Shown here: in pieces, positions 1-8,654 of the stretch | Position numbering within the stretch: the first letter of the stretch is position 1 | Layout: each line of letters begins with the position of its first letter | Assembly: GCF_033100795.1 (NCBI RefSeq) | Contig: NZ_JAWLVI010000002.1 | Coordinates: 124,001 to 188,000 of the forward strand | Direction of reading: 5' to 3' | Source of the DNA: Pseudothioclava sp033100795 | Lineage (GTDB): Bacteria; Pseudomonadota; Alphaproteobacteria; Rhodobacterales; Rhodobacteraceae | DNA length: 64,000 nucleotides | The notes under the pieces: model-generated | The model's database searches: none | Told to the model about the DNA's origin: nothing | The model's input: the letters and a program-made list of their open reading frames with translations, nothing else | Translations under genes and position numbers: made by a program

Positions 1-739
1 TGCCACTCACGCCGATTGTCAGCCCCGCCATCAAATCCTGACCGATAGAGGAACCAGATTCCGCCTGCCGCTCAACGATGAAAAGCTCGACCTGAAGGTC
101 ACTGGCGCAGATGCCATCCTTCCCCTCGATCTCTTCGTCGGGTTTCTCGCAAGTGAAGGAAGGTGCCTCCAGATTCCCGTCAAAGCGCGCCATGATTTTC
201 GCACCGCTGCCTGCCGCGTAAAGGTCATGCATATAGGCACCAAGGATCACCGACCGGCCGGGACGCGCCTGTTTGCCTTTGTCATACAGCGCTTGCGCCA
301 GAAGCTCGTGGTTCGAGCGTAGCGCCGAAAGGGCTGCCATCCACCACCCGTCCGAGCTCTGATCCAGACGCGCCGCGCCGAGAAACGCACGGTAGGCCGC
401 GTCATAATTCCCCAGCCGGTAGTTGGTATAGCCTGCCAGATAATAGGGCGCCGGATCATCAACCTGCAACACGGCCGCACGCTCGAACGCGGAGCGCGCG
501 AAATAAAGGTCATGCAACGAGCTTCCTGCACCTGCCAGAAGGGCTTTGCCCTTGACCAAATGCGAGGCGCCATCCAGCGGGCTGAACTCGTCCAGCGCAT
601 CCTGCCCGTGGCTGAGCTGCTGAAGCCGTTTATCGTCATCCTGCCGCATCTCGGTGACGGAACAACCCGAGACTGTCAGCGCCATCACCAGAAGATGAGG
701 CGCATAACGGGGCAGGCGCATAAAGGGAATGTGCGCCAT
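1..739 (-). CDS. Lipoprotein with TPR-like and secretin-like parts (3' end outside window)
   Basis: An open minus-strand frame runs from here off the left edge without a stop. It begins with a short basic stretch, a hydrophobic segment and the lipobox LTVSGC, so it is probably a lipid-anchored envelope protein. The next ~130 residues are helical and TPR-like (YYLAGYTNYRLGNYDAAYRA). The end visible here (LQVELFIVERQAESGSS) resembles the strand pattern of secretin-type outer-membrane proteins, but this is a weak inference. ATGs at 751, 739 and 721 are in frame and none has a strong ribosome site; the start at 721 would give a classic 20-residue lipoprotein signal. It is transcribed away from the secreted-protein gene at 958 across a shared regulatory gap. 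Confidence 0.6.
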   Translation of the reverse strand, partial: MAHIPFMRLPRYAPHLLVMALTVSGCSVTEMRQDDDKRLQQLSHGQDALDEFSPLDGASHLVKGKALLAGAGSSLHDLYFARSAFERAAVLQVDDPAPYYLAGYTNYRLGNYDAAYRAFLGAARLDQSSDGWWMAALSALRSNHELLAQALYDKGKQARPGRSVILGAYMHDLYAAGSGAKIMARFDGNLEAPSFTCEKPDEEIEGKDGICASDLQVELFIVERQAESGSSIGQDLMAGLTIGVSG

Positions 740-827
740 GGTTCTGCTCATTTTGACGACGCGAACCCTGCCCCGAGCCAACGCCAGATTATTCCCTCAC
801 GGCTAACGCGGTGGGAGCTATCCGCCA

Positions 828-896
828 ATACCAAGAATTGGGTATGTCGCACGGCAACGCGAGCCGAAACAACGCCATATACCAAGAACGGGGTAT
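828..896. promoter_or_regulatory. Pair of ATACC-N8-GGTAT inverted repeats
   Basis: Two copies of the same dyad lie at 828-845 and 879-896. Both read ATACC, then AAGAA plus three bases, then GGTAT. Their starts are 51 bp apart, close to five helical turns. They sit between the divergent genes starting near 739 and at 958. The spacing and dyad symmetry suggest operator sites for a dimeric regulator, which is an inference; the regulator is unknown. Confidence 0.45.
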
Positions 897-957
897 AGCC
901 CGACAGAACGAACGCGCGCAGTTTGTGGGACTCTCTACTCTCATGAGGAGGCCGCAC

Positions 958-3222
958 ATGCGTGTCAAACCCACCCTCTGTAGCGTATCGGTTTTTGCTT
1001 TATCCGCCTTTCTGGCCGCGTCATCCGCGCAGGCCAAATCCTTTTCCCCCTCGGATTTCGTGCTGACGTTGAAAGACGATGACTCGCTTGAAATCGGCTA
1101 CGGTTCCAGCACGATCACGATTGACGCGGGGGACGCATGGGCGGCCACCGAGGATGCCGCAGGCAAGACATACACCTACTCGGGACCAATCACGATCGGC
1201 GATTTTTCGATCGGAGACGTCGACGCCTCGATCGGGCCTGATGGGGTGAAACTGGTTACACCTGCGGGCTTCGGGCTTGGCGATCTGACGCTGAGCGCAG
1301 GCGAGTTGGCACTTGAATTGCTGCCCGGCGATCAGATCACCGATCAGCCCGATTTTCTGACCTTCGACAGCAAGGACTTCGTTCTTTACACGGCCATCAG
1401 CACTGGTCTGGAGATCGGCATCGGCGACACGACCAGCATCTCGATTCCAACGCCCGTTGATGTTGCCGCCTCGTTGGCTATCGAGGTTAAAAACGGAAGC
1501 CTTTATTACGAAGGCCCGATTCCCAGCCCGGCGATGCTGGCAAATGGTGTGAACAAATTTATCAAGTCCGCCTCTGGCAAAGGCGATGACGGTAATATGC
1601 TGACTGGCGGCTTCGGCTTTTCGGTCGACGGCGATTTCACCTATACTTCCGAGGTCGATGTCTATCAGTCCTCGAAGAAAGACCCCGCCAAAGAGAACTT
1701 CAGCGCCAATGTGGTGATGGTAGGCGAGTTCGAACTTGCCGATATGGCCACCGCTGAAGGCACGTTTTTCGTTGATGTGGAAACCGGTGAAGTGGGCGTG
1801 AACGCAGCTGCGAGCATCGGCTTTGACATGCTTGGCGCCTCGGTCGCGATGGAGATCGGAACGGGCAGCTTCGTCGTCGACAAGGATGGCGTGCGCATTG
1901 GCATGACGATGGATACCGACGACGATTTCGGTCTGCCAAGTTCGCTGGCTAACATCGCGCATTTCCTGGTGCCGATGCTGGGCGAGGAGATGACCGGATA
2001 CGGCACGCTCAAGACCGGTGGTGATTTTATCTTCGCCTTCGAGGCGAATTCGCTTGATATGTATGGTATCGATATGTCCGACACCTCGTTCAGCCTGTCG
2101 TCTTCGGGGCTTGAGGTCTCGGCGAAGATGGACATCGACGGCTTTGACTCTAAGCTGAACGTTTCTGGCGCGATCACTGACGACAGCTGCTATCTTGACA
2201 TCGAGAAGTTCAAGTTCATGGGCTTTGACCTGAGCAGCCCGAAGATCAAGCCCTGCGATATGGCTGAAGACGCCGCAATGGCCTTTGTCGGCGACATCAA
2301 GATCATGGGCTACACCCTGTCTTCGGTTGACGGCACTTCCTATGCGACCGATGCCGCCAAGGCGTTCCTGTCGAAAGACCAGAAATTTACCGTCAGCTTC
2401 GACGTCAAAGAGAAGTTCGGCGTGGATGGTGGTCTGGCGGGCGGCTATGTGAAACTCGCGGCCTCAGGCGATGCCGACATGAAGCTTTCGAAAGAAGGTG
2501 AATTGTCGGGGGACATCGATTTCGACGGATCTGCGAAGTTCTGCGGCAAGGTCAAGCTCGCAGGCAAAAAAGTGTCGAAGTGCAAGAAGGTCTCTTCGGG
2601 CATTTCGCAAAGTTTCGACGCGGATGTGGGCTGTATCAAATTCTCGGCCAGCACAAAGATCTTCGGCGAAACGATCAAGCTGAACGCGGGTGAGGTTTGC
2701 CCTTGGCCGGATACGGGCAGCTATGAAACCTCGGACGACTATGACAGCACCGACGGGCTTGATAGCGATGACCTTGGCACCACGCTGGCGCTGAAAACGT
2801 CGGACGGGAAATATGTAAGCTGGTCGAAAGATCGCGGCGCTCCGGGCACGACCTCGACGGTCAGCGACTACATCGGTTGGACCTTTATAAACTTTGATGA
2901 CAGCAATTGCCTTAAAGACGGATCAGTCGTCGGCATTCGCTTGGGTGACGAGGATACCCAAAGTGAAGACTGGTACATGCGCGTCAAGAAAGACAAATCA
3001 ACCGCGCTGAATGGCGAAGCTGGCGATACTGGTGACGGCAAGAAGAAGTTCTACATCGGCAAGGTCAAGATGGCGGGAACCTGCCTGAGCGATGGCGATG
3101 TGATTACGCTCAAGAACAGGGAATACAAACGCTACTGGTCAAACAGTAACGGCACGATTGTCGCTACGAATGACAAAGACGATTCCGAGTTCACCGTAGT
3201 CTTTGATCCCGGCTGGGAGTGA
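958..3222 (+). CDS. Large secreted protein, unknown function
   Basis: Encodes about 754 residues. The start at 958 is preceded by GAGGAG and opens a clear Sec signal peptide ending SSAQA at about residue 26, so the product is exported. The middle is a long, acidic, beta-rich stretch with repeated phrases about 'GD-F' strands and no catalytic motif I recognise. The C-terminal ~145 residues (from about 608) contain ALKTSDGKYVSW and a later ITLKNREYKRYWS, a pattern like a fascin-type beta-trefoil, which would suggest binding of sugar or protein ligands. Cysteines are concentrated in the last third. A strong hairpin terminator follows, so it looks monocistronic. No family name can be given. Confidence 0.75.
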   Translation: MRVKPTLCSVSVFALSAFLAASSAQAKSFSPSDFVLTLKDDDSLEIGYGSSTITIDAGDAWAATEDAAGKTYTYSGPITIGDFSIGDVDASIGPDGVKLVTPAGFGLGDLTLSAGELALELLPGDQITDQPDFLTFDSKDFVLYTAISTGLEIGIGDTTSISIPTPVDVAASLAIEVKNGSLYYEGPIPSPAMLANGVNKFIKSASGKGDDGNMLTGGFGFSVDGDFTYTSEVDVYQSSKKDPAKENFSANVVMVGEFELADMATAEGTFFVDVETGEVGVNAAASIGFDMLGASVAMEIGTGSFVVDKDGVRIGMTMDTDDDFGLPSSLANIAHFLVPMLGEEMTGYGTLKTGGDFIFAFEANSLDMYGIDMSDTSFSLSSSGLEVSAKMDIDGFDSKLNVSGAITDDSCYLDIEKFKFMGFDLSSPKIKPCDMAEDAAMAFVGDIKIMGYTLSSVDGTSYATDAAKAFLSKDQKFTVSFDVKEKFGVDGGLAGGYVKLAASGDADMKLSKEGELSGDIDFDGSAKFCGKVKLAGKKVSKCKKVSSGISQSFDADVGCIKFSASTKIFGETIKLNAGEVCPWPDTGSYETSDDYDSTDGLDSDDLGTTLALKTSDGKYVSWSKDRGAPGTTSTVSDYIGWTFINFDDSNCLKDGSVVGIRLGDEDTQSEDWYMRVKKDKSTALNGEAGDTGDGKKKFYIGKVKMAGTCLSDGDVITLKNREYKRYWSNSNGTIVATNDKDDSEFTVVFDPGWE

Positions 3223-3237
3223 TCTTCGCAAACGGAA

Positions 3238-3264
3238 CCCGCAGCCCTTGGAGCTGCGGGTTTT
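3238..3264 (+). terminator. Rho-independent terminator
   Basis: An eight-base stem CCCGCAGC / GCTGCGGG with a seven-base loop is followed directly by TTTT. It lies 16 bases after the stop codon of the large secreted-protein gene. Confidence 0.8.
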
Positions 3265-3299
3265 ATCTGGTCTCTTAGCACTTCAAGAATATATCCCAC

Positions 3300-4271
3300 A
3301 TGCTGAACACAAAAATCCTTACCGCATCGACCGCCCTACTTGCTCTTGGCGCAGCTTGCAGCAGCATGCCAGAAGCCAAAGCTGAACCGGCCAGCATCGA
3401 CATCACCAATGCAATTTTTGACACGCGTTCTACCGATTGCGCCGATTATGCAGCCGTATATCATGCAGACGCTGAGGATGCGCAGGATGGACGCCATTTA
3501 CACGCAGCGTTGAACGTCACCAACTCATCGACCGCCTGCACGTTCACCTCGAACTCGGTTCCCAATCACAGCTTTAACACTCAAGGAGCGCATTTTGTAA
3601 AACCCGTCACCGAGGTCATCAGCAGCTTCACGTTGCCTCGATTCCCTGCCATCGCGGCCCGTCCTACAGCACTCAGCCAGCGCAGCTATGATGCGATCAT
3701 GCTTAACGGGATCGTCCTCGATATGCTTTCGGCTGGCTGCTATCGCCCGCTGGGCAACCGTGTCGATGCAAACGGGAATGTCGCCATAGGCTGCACCGTT
3801 GAAAACGACGACTGGCTCTTGGATCCGCTCGGACCAGGAGCCGGTTTCGGACCGGATTCTCATAACGCCCATACCCAGCCCGATGGCCGCTATCACTACC
3901 ACGGCAACCCCATGGCTATGTTTGGCGACACTCCAAGCAAAGCCGGCTCCCCCGTCATCGGGTTCGCTGCCGACGGTTTTCCAATTTACGGCAGTTACTT
4001 TGTCGATGACTTAGGAAAACTTCGCAAAGCACGTTCGGGTTATGCCCTACGGCCGGGAGATCGCCCGTCAGGGAATGGCAACCCCGGCGGCACATACGAC
4101 GGGATGTATGTCGATGATTATGTCTTTGCGAACACCGGAGATTTGGACGCCTGCAATGGGATGACAGTCAATGGACAATACGGCTATTATGTAACGGAAA
4201 CATACCCTTGGGTTCTCAAGTGCTTCAGCGGCACGCCCGACAAATCCTTCCAAAAAGGCCCGCCACGCTGA
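3300..4271 (+). CDS. YHYH-domain exported protein
   Basis: Encodes 323 residues. The YHYH signature is at residues 198-201, inside DGRYHYHGNP, followed by GFAADGFPIYGSYF and GTYDGMYVDDY, which match the YHYH protein family of exported proteins of unknown activity. The N-terminus is a signal sequence that can be read two ways: LALGAAC suggests lipidation at Cys20, while EAKA at residues 25-28 would suit signal peptidase I. The ribosome site is weak and the preceding gene is terminated, so the gene probably has its own promoter in the 35-base gap. The histidine cluster may bind metal, which is an inference. Confidence 0.8.
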   Translation: MLNTKILTASTALLALGAACSSMPEAKAEPASIDITNAIFDTRSTDCADYAAVYHADAEDAQDGRHLHAALNVTNSSTACTFTSNSVPNHSFNTQGAHFVKPVTEVISSFTLPRFPAIAARPTALSQRSYDAIMLNGIVLDMLSAGCYRPLGNRVDANGNVAIGCTVENDDWLLDPLGPGAGFGPDSHNAHTQPDGRYHYHGNPMAMFGDTPSKAGSPVIGFAADGFPIYGSYFVDDLGKLRKARSGYALRPGDRPSGNGNPGGTYDGMYVDDYVFANTGDLDACNGMTVNGQYGYYVTETYPWVLKCFSGTPDKSFQKGPPR

Positions 4272-4290
4272 GAAGGCAATACCAATTTGT

Positions 4291-4309
4291 AGCGGCCACA
4301 GTGGCCGCT
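4291..4309. repeat. 19-bp perfect palindrome
   Basis: AGCGGCCAC-A-GTGGCCGCT, two nine-base arms around one base, lies just after the YHYH gene. The loop is too short for a normal hairpin and no T run follows, so an operator or recombination scar is as likely as a terminator. Confidence 0.4.
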
Positions 4310-4375
4310 GCGGATTTGCGTGCGTGAGTTATTCGGTCCAAGTGGGTCCGGCAGCCAACTGAACCCCGGGTTTCT

Positions 4376-4825
4376 AAAAGTCAGCCCGAGCCCATTGCGG
4401 CGCCTGACGGGCTGGGGACGTTCTTTGTCGCCCCGATGCTGGCCCGCCACGGCACCCCCACCAACCCGCAAGAGCTGCGCGGACACCGGCTGGCGGGCTA
4501 TATTTCGGACATGATGTTTTTCAAGGAACTGCGCTATCTGGAAGAGCTTGGCATCTCGGCTCCGGCTGGGTTCACCTCAAGTTCGATCATCGCGCAACGC
4601 GAGGCGATCCGCGCAGGCGCGGGCCTTGGCATCCTGCCGCGTTTCATGGCGATTGATGACCCCGAACTGGTGCCGGTTCTGACTGACAAATACGTTCTCA
4701 ACCGCAACGTCTGGATTCTCAGCCACCAAAGCACCGAAGATCTCTCACGGGTCCGCGTCGTTTCCGAGTATCTTCAGCGCGCGACCCGCTCTGCGCGGGA
4801 CAGGTTTCTGATCCCCGAAGCATGA
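4376..4825 (+). pseudogene. Truncated LysR-type regulator, effector domain only
   Basis: The frame reads IAAPDGLGTFFVAPMLARHG, then TPTNPQELRGHR and AGAGLGILPRFMA, which is the C-terminal substrate-binding half of a LysR-family regulator. The winged-helix DNA-binding domain and the first part of the effector domain are missing. Upstream in-frame sequence back to about 4340 no longer resembles the family and has no start with a ribosome site. The remnant ends cleanly with a stop at 4825. It is probably not functional and marks a deletion or rearrangement junction between the YHYH gene and the phage debris to the right. Confidence 0.7.
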
Positions 4826-5061
4826 CGGCTGCGATCTGCCGGTCTACGGCTCTGCCGTCTGGGGCAAAATGTCGCGAGACGGATCATCCCGTGACCTGCG
4901 TATCGGCAGGCATCCCATTCCGGCGATCTCGCGCCGCTCCAAGAATTCTTCTTTGCGCTTCCGAATGTAACATATATCGCGTGGCGATATTTCGCGCATC
5001 AGGTTCCGTCGCAAATTTTTCTGAGGGGTGCAAACGGGCTCCAGCGGCCCTTCACCTTGAT

Positions 5062-5430
5062 CTACGTCTTGTCCAAACTTGACCCGAGACCGGAGATAAC
5101 CGTTTCCTGCACCAACTCGCGGGCCATCGCGGCAAGGAGCCCCTCGGCCGATCCGGGGTCGACGCCAAGGATTTCTGTCGCACATTGAAGCCGGTGTTCG
5201 GTGGCCGCCTGCGGGCGGATCGTCCCAGCGAAATACCTGATCGTAAAATTCGGCGTGGCTGTCACAGACTTTGGCGTCGTCCTGGGAGCGCCAGATGTAA
5301 CGCTCGATCCCAAAATCCTGTTGCCGAAGCTGGTTGATCAGACCCGCGAAGGACCGAAGCAGGCGTTCTTCCATCGCAGCCCGCAACGGACGCATGCGCT
5401 GCGGGTGGGTCTCATATTCCTCGAAGATGG
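5062..5430 (-). pseudogene. Remnant of phage Mu gpF-like minor head protein
   Basis: On the minus strand the frame beginning near 5430 reads FEEYETHPQRMRPLRA, then RYIWRSQDDAKV at about 5305-5270 and FRWDDPPAGGH near 5230. The pattern 'YxWRs..D..VR.sHa..dg..f.WDDPP..GHPG' is typical of the C-terminus of Mu gpF/SPP1 gp7-type head morphogenesis proteins. The expected GHPGxxxxCRC finish is absent: the frame diverges after GGH, and a different minus-strand frame carries plausible sequence (LGVDPGSAEGLLAAMARELV) down to 5062. A frameshift or small deletion is the simplest reading. No other phage gene is intact nearby. Confidence 0.55.
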
Positions 5431-5863
5431 CCGTCAGGGTACCGGTTCCTTACATGATCGTTTCAGAGCTTGGCTGGCCTGAAAGCACCGACAGCAAAGT
5501 CCGCCTTGGTGGCCAGCAGGCCTTCACCATGGCGAGCCGGACAAACAAGGTTACAGGTGATGAGCCGGGCACCGGTGGCGGCATAAAATCCGGCGTCAAC
5601 ACAGGCTGGTGCAGGCCGCAGTCAAACAAGACAAGCTTCTCGGTCTCTGGGCAGGAGGTGATCCAGCACGATTGCGTCTACGAGATGAATTGCAATGGCC
5701 CCGCCGGCCCCTCGAACACGCCCGGCAAGGTCAGGTAGGGGGCTGCAAGATATGAGGCAGGCGTCATTGAACCGCGCGAAGTGAAACAAAAGGCAAGAGC
5801 AAAGAAATACACTGGCTATTGCGCTTGTTTCGTTCAGTCTATCTGATGAGAACAAAGCAAGAC

Positions 5864-5881
5864 TTTGTGAAATTTCACAAA
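5864..5881. promoter_or_regulatory. 18-bp palindrome TTTGTGAAATTTCACAAA
   Basis: A perfect dyad, TTTGTGAAA/TTTCACAAA, lies in an AT-rich part of the gap downstream of the EEP gene. It resembles a CRP-type half-site pair (TGTGA/TCACA) but with a spacer of 4 instead of 6, so another regulator is more likely. It has no intact gene to control within this window. Confidence 0.35.
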
Positions 5882-5937
5882 CTACAGGGCACCTCCCCTA
5901 GTTTCACCACCTCCCAAACGTCGCTACTCTTGGCGTT

Positions 5938-7038
5938 TCACCGAAGCCCGCTTTTGCCCCCGGTCGGCCAGTCGACTTCGATCCAGACAAGCCCGTGACG
6001 CGACGCAGCCGTCTGCCAGTAGACGCCGGCATCCAGAACTTTCAGGCGCGCATCGGGCAAAACGTAATCCACCCGCATAGCCCCCAAATCCCCGCCGAAA
6101 TCCGCCGTGTCTGCGCTTGGTAACGGGTCTTGAAGGCGCAGATCGGTCAGCAGGGCAAGCAAAGCCTCGCGCCGCCCCTCGCCTTTTGCCGGATCAAGGT
6201 TCGCCTTGCCCAGAAGGACAAACGGCGCATCAGAGGGGCGCGCGGGCCAAGCCCCATCCAGATAGCGCAGCCAGAAAGCCGCCTCGTCATGGTTGCGCCG
6301 CCCGTTCCGATCCTCGGGACCATCGAAAACCGGCGCAGTTGCCGCAAAAGCCCATAGATGCAGCTCCCCTTCGGGCAGGGTAATCGGCACGTCCCAATGT
6401 CCTGTGCTGGAAAGGCGCTGCACTGCCTGCGCATCGGGCGTGAGGTCAGCCCCCGCAATCAGAGTATCCGGTAAATCGCGCCACAACAGGCTCGAAAAAT
6501 CGCGCGCGCCCTGGGTGGCAATCGGATAGCGCGACAGGATCGCCAGCCCGTTATCGCCGGTAAAGCGGCCATAGCCCTGCGCATCGGGCGGATCGGTTGT
6601 CCGGCCATTTCCATCCAGATCAAATCCCGTCGGGACACCGGAATTCGGGCGGGCAGCAAAGCGATAGGGATAGGAAACGCCCTGCCCCTCCAGCAGCGCC
6701 GCAAAACCTGCAAGCGCCTGCCCTTGATAATCCCAGTCAAAGCCCGTCAGCAGCAAAATATCGGGCTGAGCTGCGGTTATCGTCTCTGCGGCAGCCATAA
6801 CCTGCGCTTCTTCGCGCTGAATATCGCGCAGCAACAGCCCCGGCCCATCACGGCTCAGCCCCGCGTCAAAGGTTGCAATACGCAAAGGCCCGGCCCAGGC
6901 CGGACCCGCAAGCACAAGTGCGATCAGGCCGGAATAAAATCGGCTGCGTGATTTGCGCGGCGCTTTTGCTCGATCATCGCAGCGACTCGCCCCATCGCGA
7001 TACCGCGCATGAACAAGCTTGCCGGAAGGAAAGCCCAT
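5938..7038 (-). CDS. Exported endonuclease/exonuclease/phosphatase (EEP) family protein
   Basis: Up to 366 residues. After a hydrophobic segment ending GPAWAG comes LRIATFDAG, PDILLLTGFDWD, GDNGLAILSRYPI, MRVDYVLPD and ASRHGLVWIEV. These are the N-terminal strand, the acidic metal site, the central block, the R-x-D-Y block and the final histidine block of the DNase I-like EEP fold. The substrate is unknown (phosphodiester or phosphomonoester). The signal peptide suggests a periplasmic location. The start is uncertain: the chosen ATG leaves a long N-terminus and overlaps the upstream membrane-protein gene by 115 bases, and no closer ATG, GTG or TTG exists before the signal peptide. The overlap implies co-transcription. 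Confidence 0.75.
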   Translation of the reverse strand: MGFPSGKLVHARYRDGASRCDDRAKAPRKSRSRFYSGLIALVLAGPAWAGPLRIATFDAGLSRDGPGLLLRDIQREEAQVMAAAETITAAQPDILLLTGFDWDYQGQALAGFAALLEGQGVSYPYRFAARPNSGVPTGFDLDGNGRTTDPPDAQGYGRFTGDNGLAILSRYPIATQGARDFSSLLWRDLPDTLIAGADLTPDAQAVQRLSSTGHWDVPITLPEGELHLWAFAATAPVFDGPEDRNGRRNHDEAAFWLRYLDGAWPARPSDAPFVLLGKANLDPAKGEGRREALLALLTDLRLQDPLPSADTADFGGDLGAMRVDYVLPDARLKVLDAGVYWQTAASRHGLVWIEVDWPTGGKSGLR

Positions 7039-7862
7039 GCCGTCACCATCCAGATCATCGTATGCGGGTTTTCCAGCGTCACAGGCGTAAAGCTGGTCGA
7101 AATAGCCTTCAGGACCGCCGGAATGACGAAGGGCAAAAGAAAGCCCAACGCGATATTGAACCACCCGTCGCGGCGCAGCCGTTCGACCACATCGCCGCCA
7201 GCCGTCGGATCGAACGTCGGAAGGTTCACCCAGACATTGAACCCGCCCGAAGCATAGGGCCAGCCCAGCGCGCGCAGGATCAGAACGAAATAGGCCAGCG
7301 AGATCAGCGAGATCATATAGGAGATGCCAGCGGCGGTGCGCACGATCTCGATATGGGCAGCACTTGCGTCCACGGGCAGCATCAGCACCAGCAGGCGAAC
7401 GGGGCTATAGGGAACGTCGATCGAATGCGCCATCGCGCTGCCCAGCACATCGACAAAGCGCGTGAGCGTCGTCGTCTCATGGCGCGCCAGCACAACCACA
7501 GACAGCAGCGTAACCGTCGCCATAAGCGAAACAAAGCGGATGCGATTGAACGGCGGGGCGTCGCGGAACTCGACAAGGCCGGGATAAACGGAAGCATATT
7601 CAAAGAAGGTCAGCGCACCCGCAAAAAACGCGACCAATGCGACGATCTGAACGGTATCCGAACTCACGCCGGGCAGCATAAGTGAGGGTATGGAGATCAC
7701 CAATACCACCAAAAACGCGCGCACAAGCGCCCCTGTCAGTCGAGAAAGCACTGACCCACTGCCCCTAACCTTGCCCGGTCGCGATACATTGCCGCGCCGT
7801 AGCCCCTTGTTATTTCCGCCAATTTTGACGGCCTGCCTTATTCCTGCCATGAATTTGCCCAT
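6924..7862 (-). CDS. Multi-pass membrane protein, unknown
   Basis: 312 residues beginning MGKFMAG, with AGGGG eight bases before the ATG. At least five hydrophobic segments are visible (for example LVRAFLVVLVISIPSLML, IVALVAFFAGALTFF, FVSLMATVTLLSVVVLA, ISYMISLISLAYFVLIL and IALGFLLPFVIPAVL), with a loop containing NVWVNLPTFDP between the last two. No transporter or enzyme signature is recognisable. It lies between leuD and the EEP gene on the same strand and overlaps the latter, suggesting a two-gene unit. It is separated from leuD by a terminator. Confidence 0.7.
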   Translation of the reverse strand: MGKFMAGIRQAVKIGGNNKGLRRGNVSRPGKVRGSGSVLSRLTGALVRAFLVVLVISIPSLMLPGVSSDTVQIVALVAFFAGALTFFEYASVYPGLVEFRDAPPFNRIRFVSLMATVTLLSVVVLARHETTTLTRFVDVLGSAMAHSIDVPYSPVRLLVLMLPVDASAAHIEIVRTAAGISYMISLISLAYFVLILRALGWPYASGGFNVWVNLPTFDPTAGGDVVERLRRDGWFNIALGFLLPFVIPAVLKAISTSFTPVTLENPHTMIWMVTAWAFLPASLFMRGIAMGRVAAMIEQKRRANHAADFIPA

Positions 7863-7954
7863 TTTCACCACCCCTGGCAATGTCTTGTTTAGGTTAACAA
7901 TCCGTTTCCGGCCATTTCGGGGAAGAACTGGTGCGCTGTTGCATCAATTTCAGA

Positions 7955-7984
7955 GCAAAAATAAGGCCGCCTCGAAAGGCGGCC
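7955..7984 (-). terminator. Rho-independent terminator after leuD
   Basis: Read on the minus strand: GGCCGCC, loop TTTCGA, GGCGGCC, then TTATTTTT. It lies about 50 bases after the leuD stop codon. Confidence 0.85.
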
Positions 7985-8036
7985 AATATCTTGTGTTTCA
8001 ACGCTTTAGCGCCACTAGGGCGCGGTCGTCAGACGC

Positions 8037-8642
8037 TTAGACCCACGGACGGGCGGTTGCGTTTTGTGCCTCGAAGCTGCTGATCGCAGCCTCTTTTTCC
8101 AGCGTCAGGCCGATGTCATCCAAACCCTCAAGCAGGCAGTGCTTCTTGAACGCATCGACATCGAACTTGATCGTTTCGCCGTCCGAAGTGGTGATTTCCT
8201 GCGCTTCCAGATCAACGCTCATGCGCGCATTGGCGCCTTTTTCCGCGTCTTTCATCAGGAGATCGACCTGCTCTTGCGGCAGAACGATCGGCAGCATGCC
8301 GTTCTTGAAGCAGTTGTTGAAGAAGATGTCGGCAAACGAGGTCGAAACCACGACCTTGATGCCAAAATCCGCCAACGCCCAAGGCGCGTGCTCACGCGAG
8401 GAGCCACAGCCGAAGTTATCGCCCGCCACAAGGATTTGCGCTTCGCGATACTGCGGCTTGTTCAGGACGAAATCGGGGATCTCGTTGCCCTGACGGTCAT
8501 AGCGCATCTCGTCGAACAGGTTCACACCAAGGCCCGAGCGCTTGATCGTCTTCAGAAAGATCTTCGGGATGATCATATCGGTGTCGATGTTGACCAGCGG
8601 CATGGGCGCCGCGATGCCGGTGAATTTTTCGAACTTTTCCAT
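8037..8642 (-). CDS. leuD: 3-isopropylmalate dehydratase small subunit
   Basis: 201 residues, the usual length. It is the swivelling small subunit of isopropylmalate isomerase, which converts 2-isopropylmalate to 3-isopropylmalate in leucine synthesis. Family blocks are VNIDTDMIIPKIFLKTI near the N-terminus, GDNFGCGSSREHAPWAL near residue 80 and FFNNCFKNGMLPI near 110. It follows leuC by 12 bases on the same strand, and its start has GGAG upstream, so the two subunits are made from one message that ends at the hairpin around 7965. Confidence 0.96.
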   Translation of the reverse strand: MEKFEKFTGIAAPMPLVNIDTDMIIPKIFLKTIKRSGLGVNLFDEMRYDRQGNEIPDFVLNKPQYREAQILVAGDNFGCGSSREHAPWALADFGIKVVVSTSFADIFFNNCFKNGMLPIVLPQEQVDLLMKDAEKGANARMSVDLEAQEITTSDGETIKFDVDAFKKHCLLEGLDDIGLTLEKEAAISSFEAQNATARPWV

Positions 8643-8654
8643 TCCGGTCTCTCC

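Larger units (their letters stand above)
4826..5937. other. Gene-poor degenerate stretch
   Basis: No intact gene can be supported in these 1.1 kb. Every frame of useful length is interrupted or lacks a ribosome site. The recognisable content is a broken phage structural-gene fragment (see the pseudogene entry) and an 18-bp palindrome at 5864-5881. From about 5770 to 5890 the base composition becomes visibly AT-richer. Confidence 0.6.
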
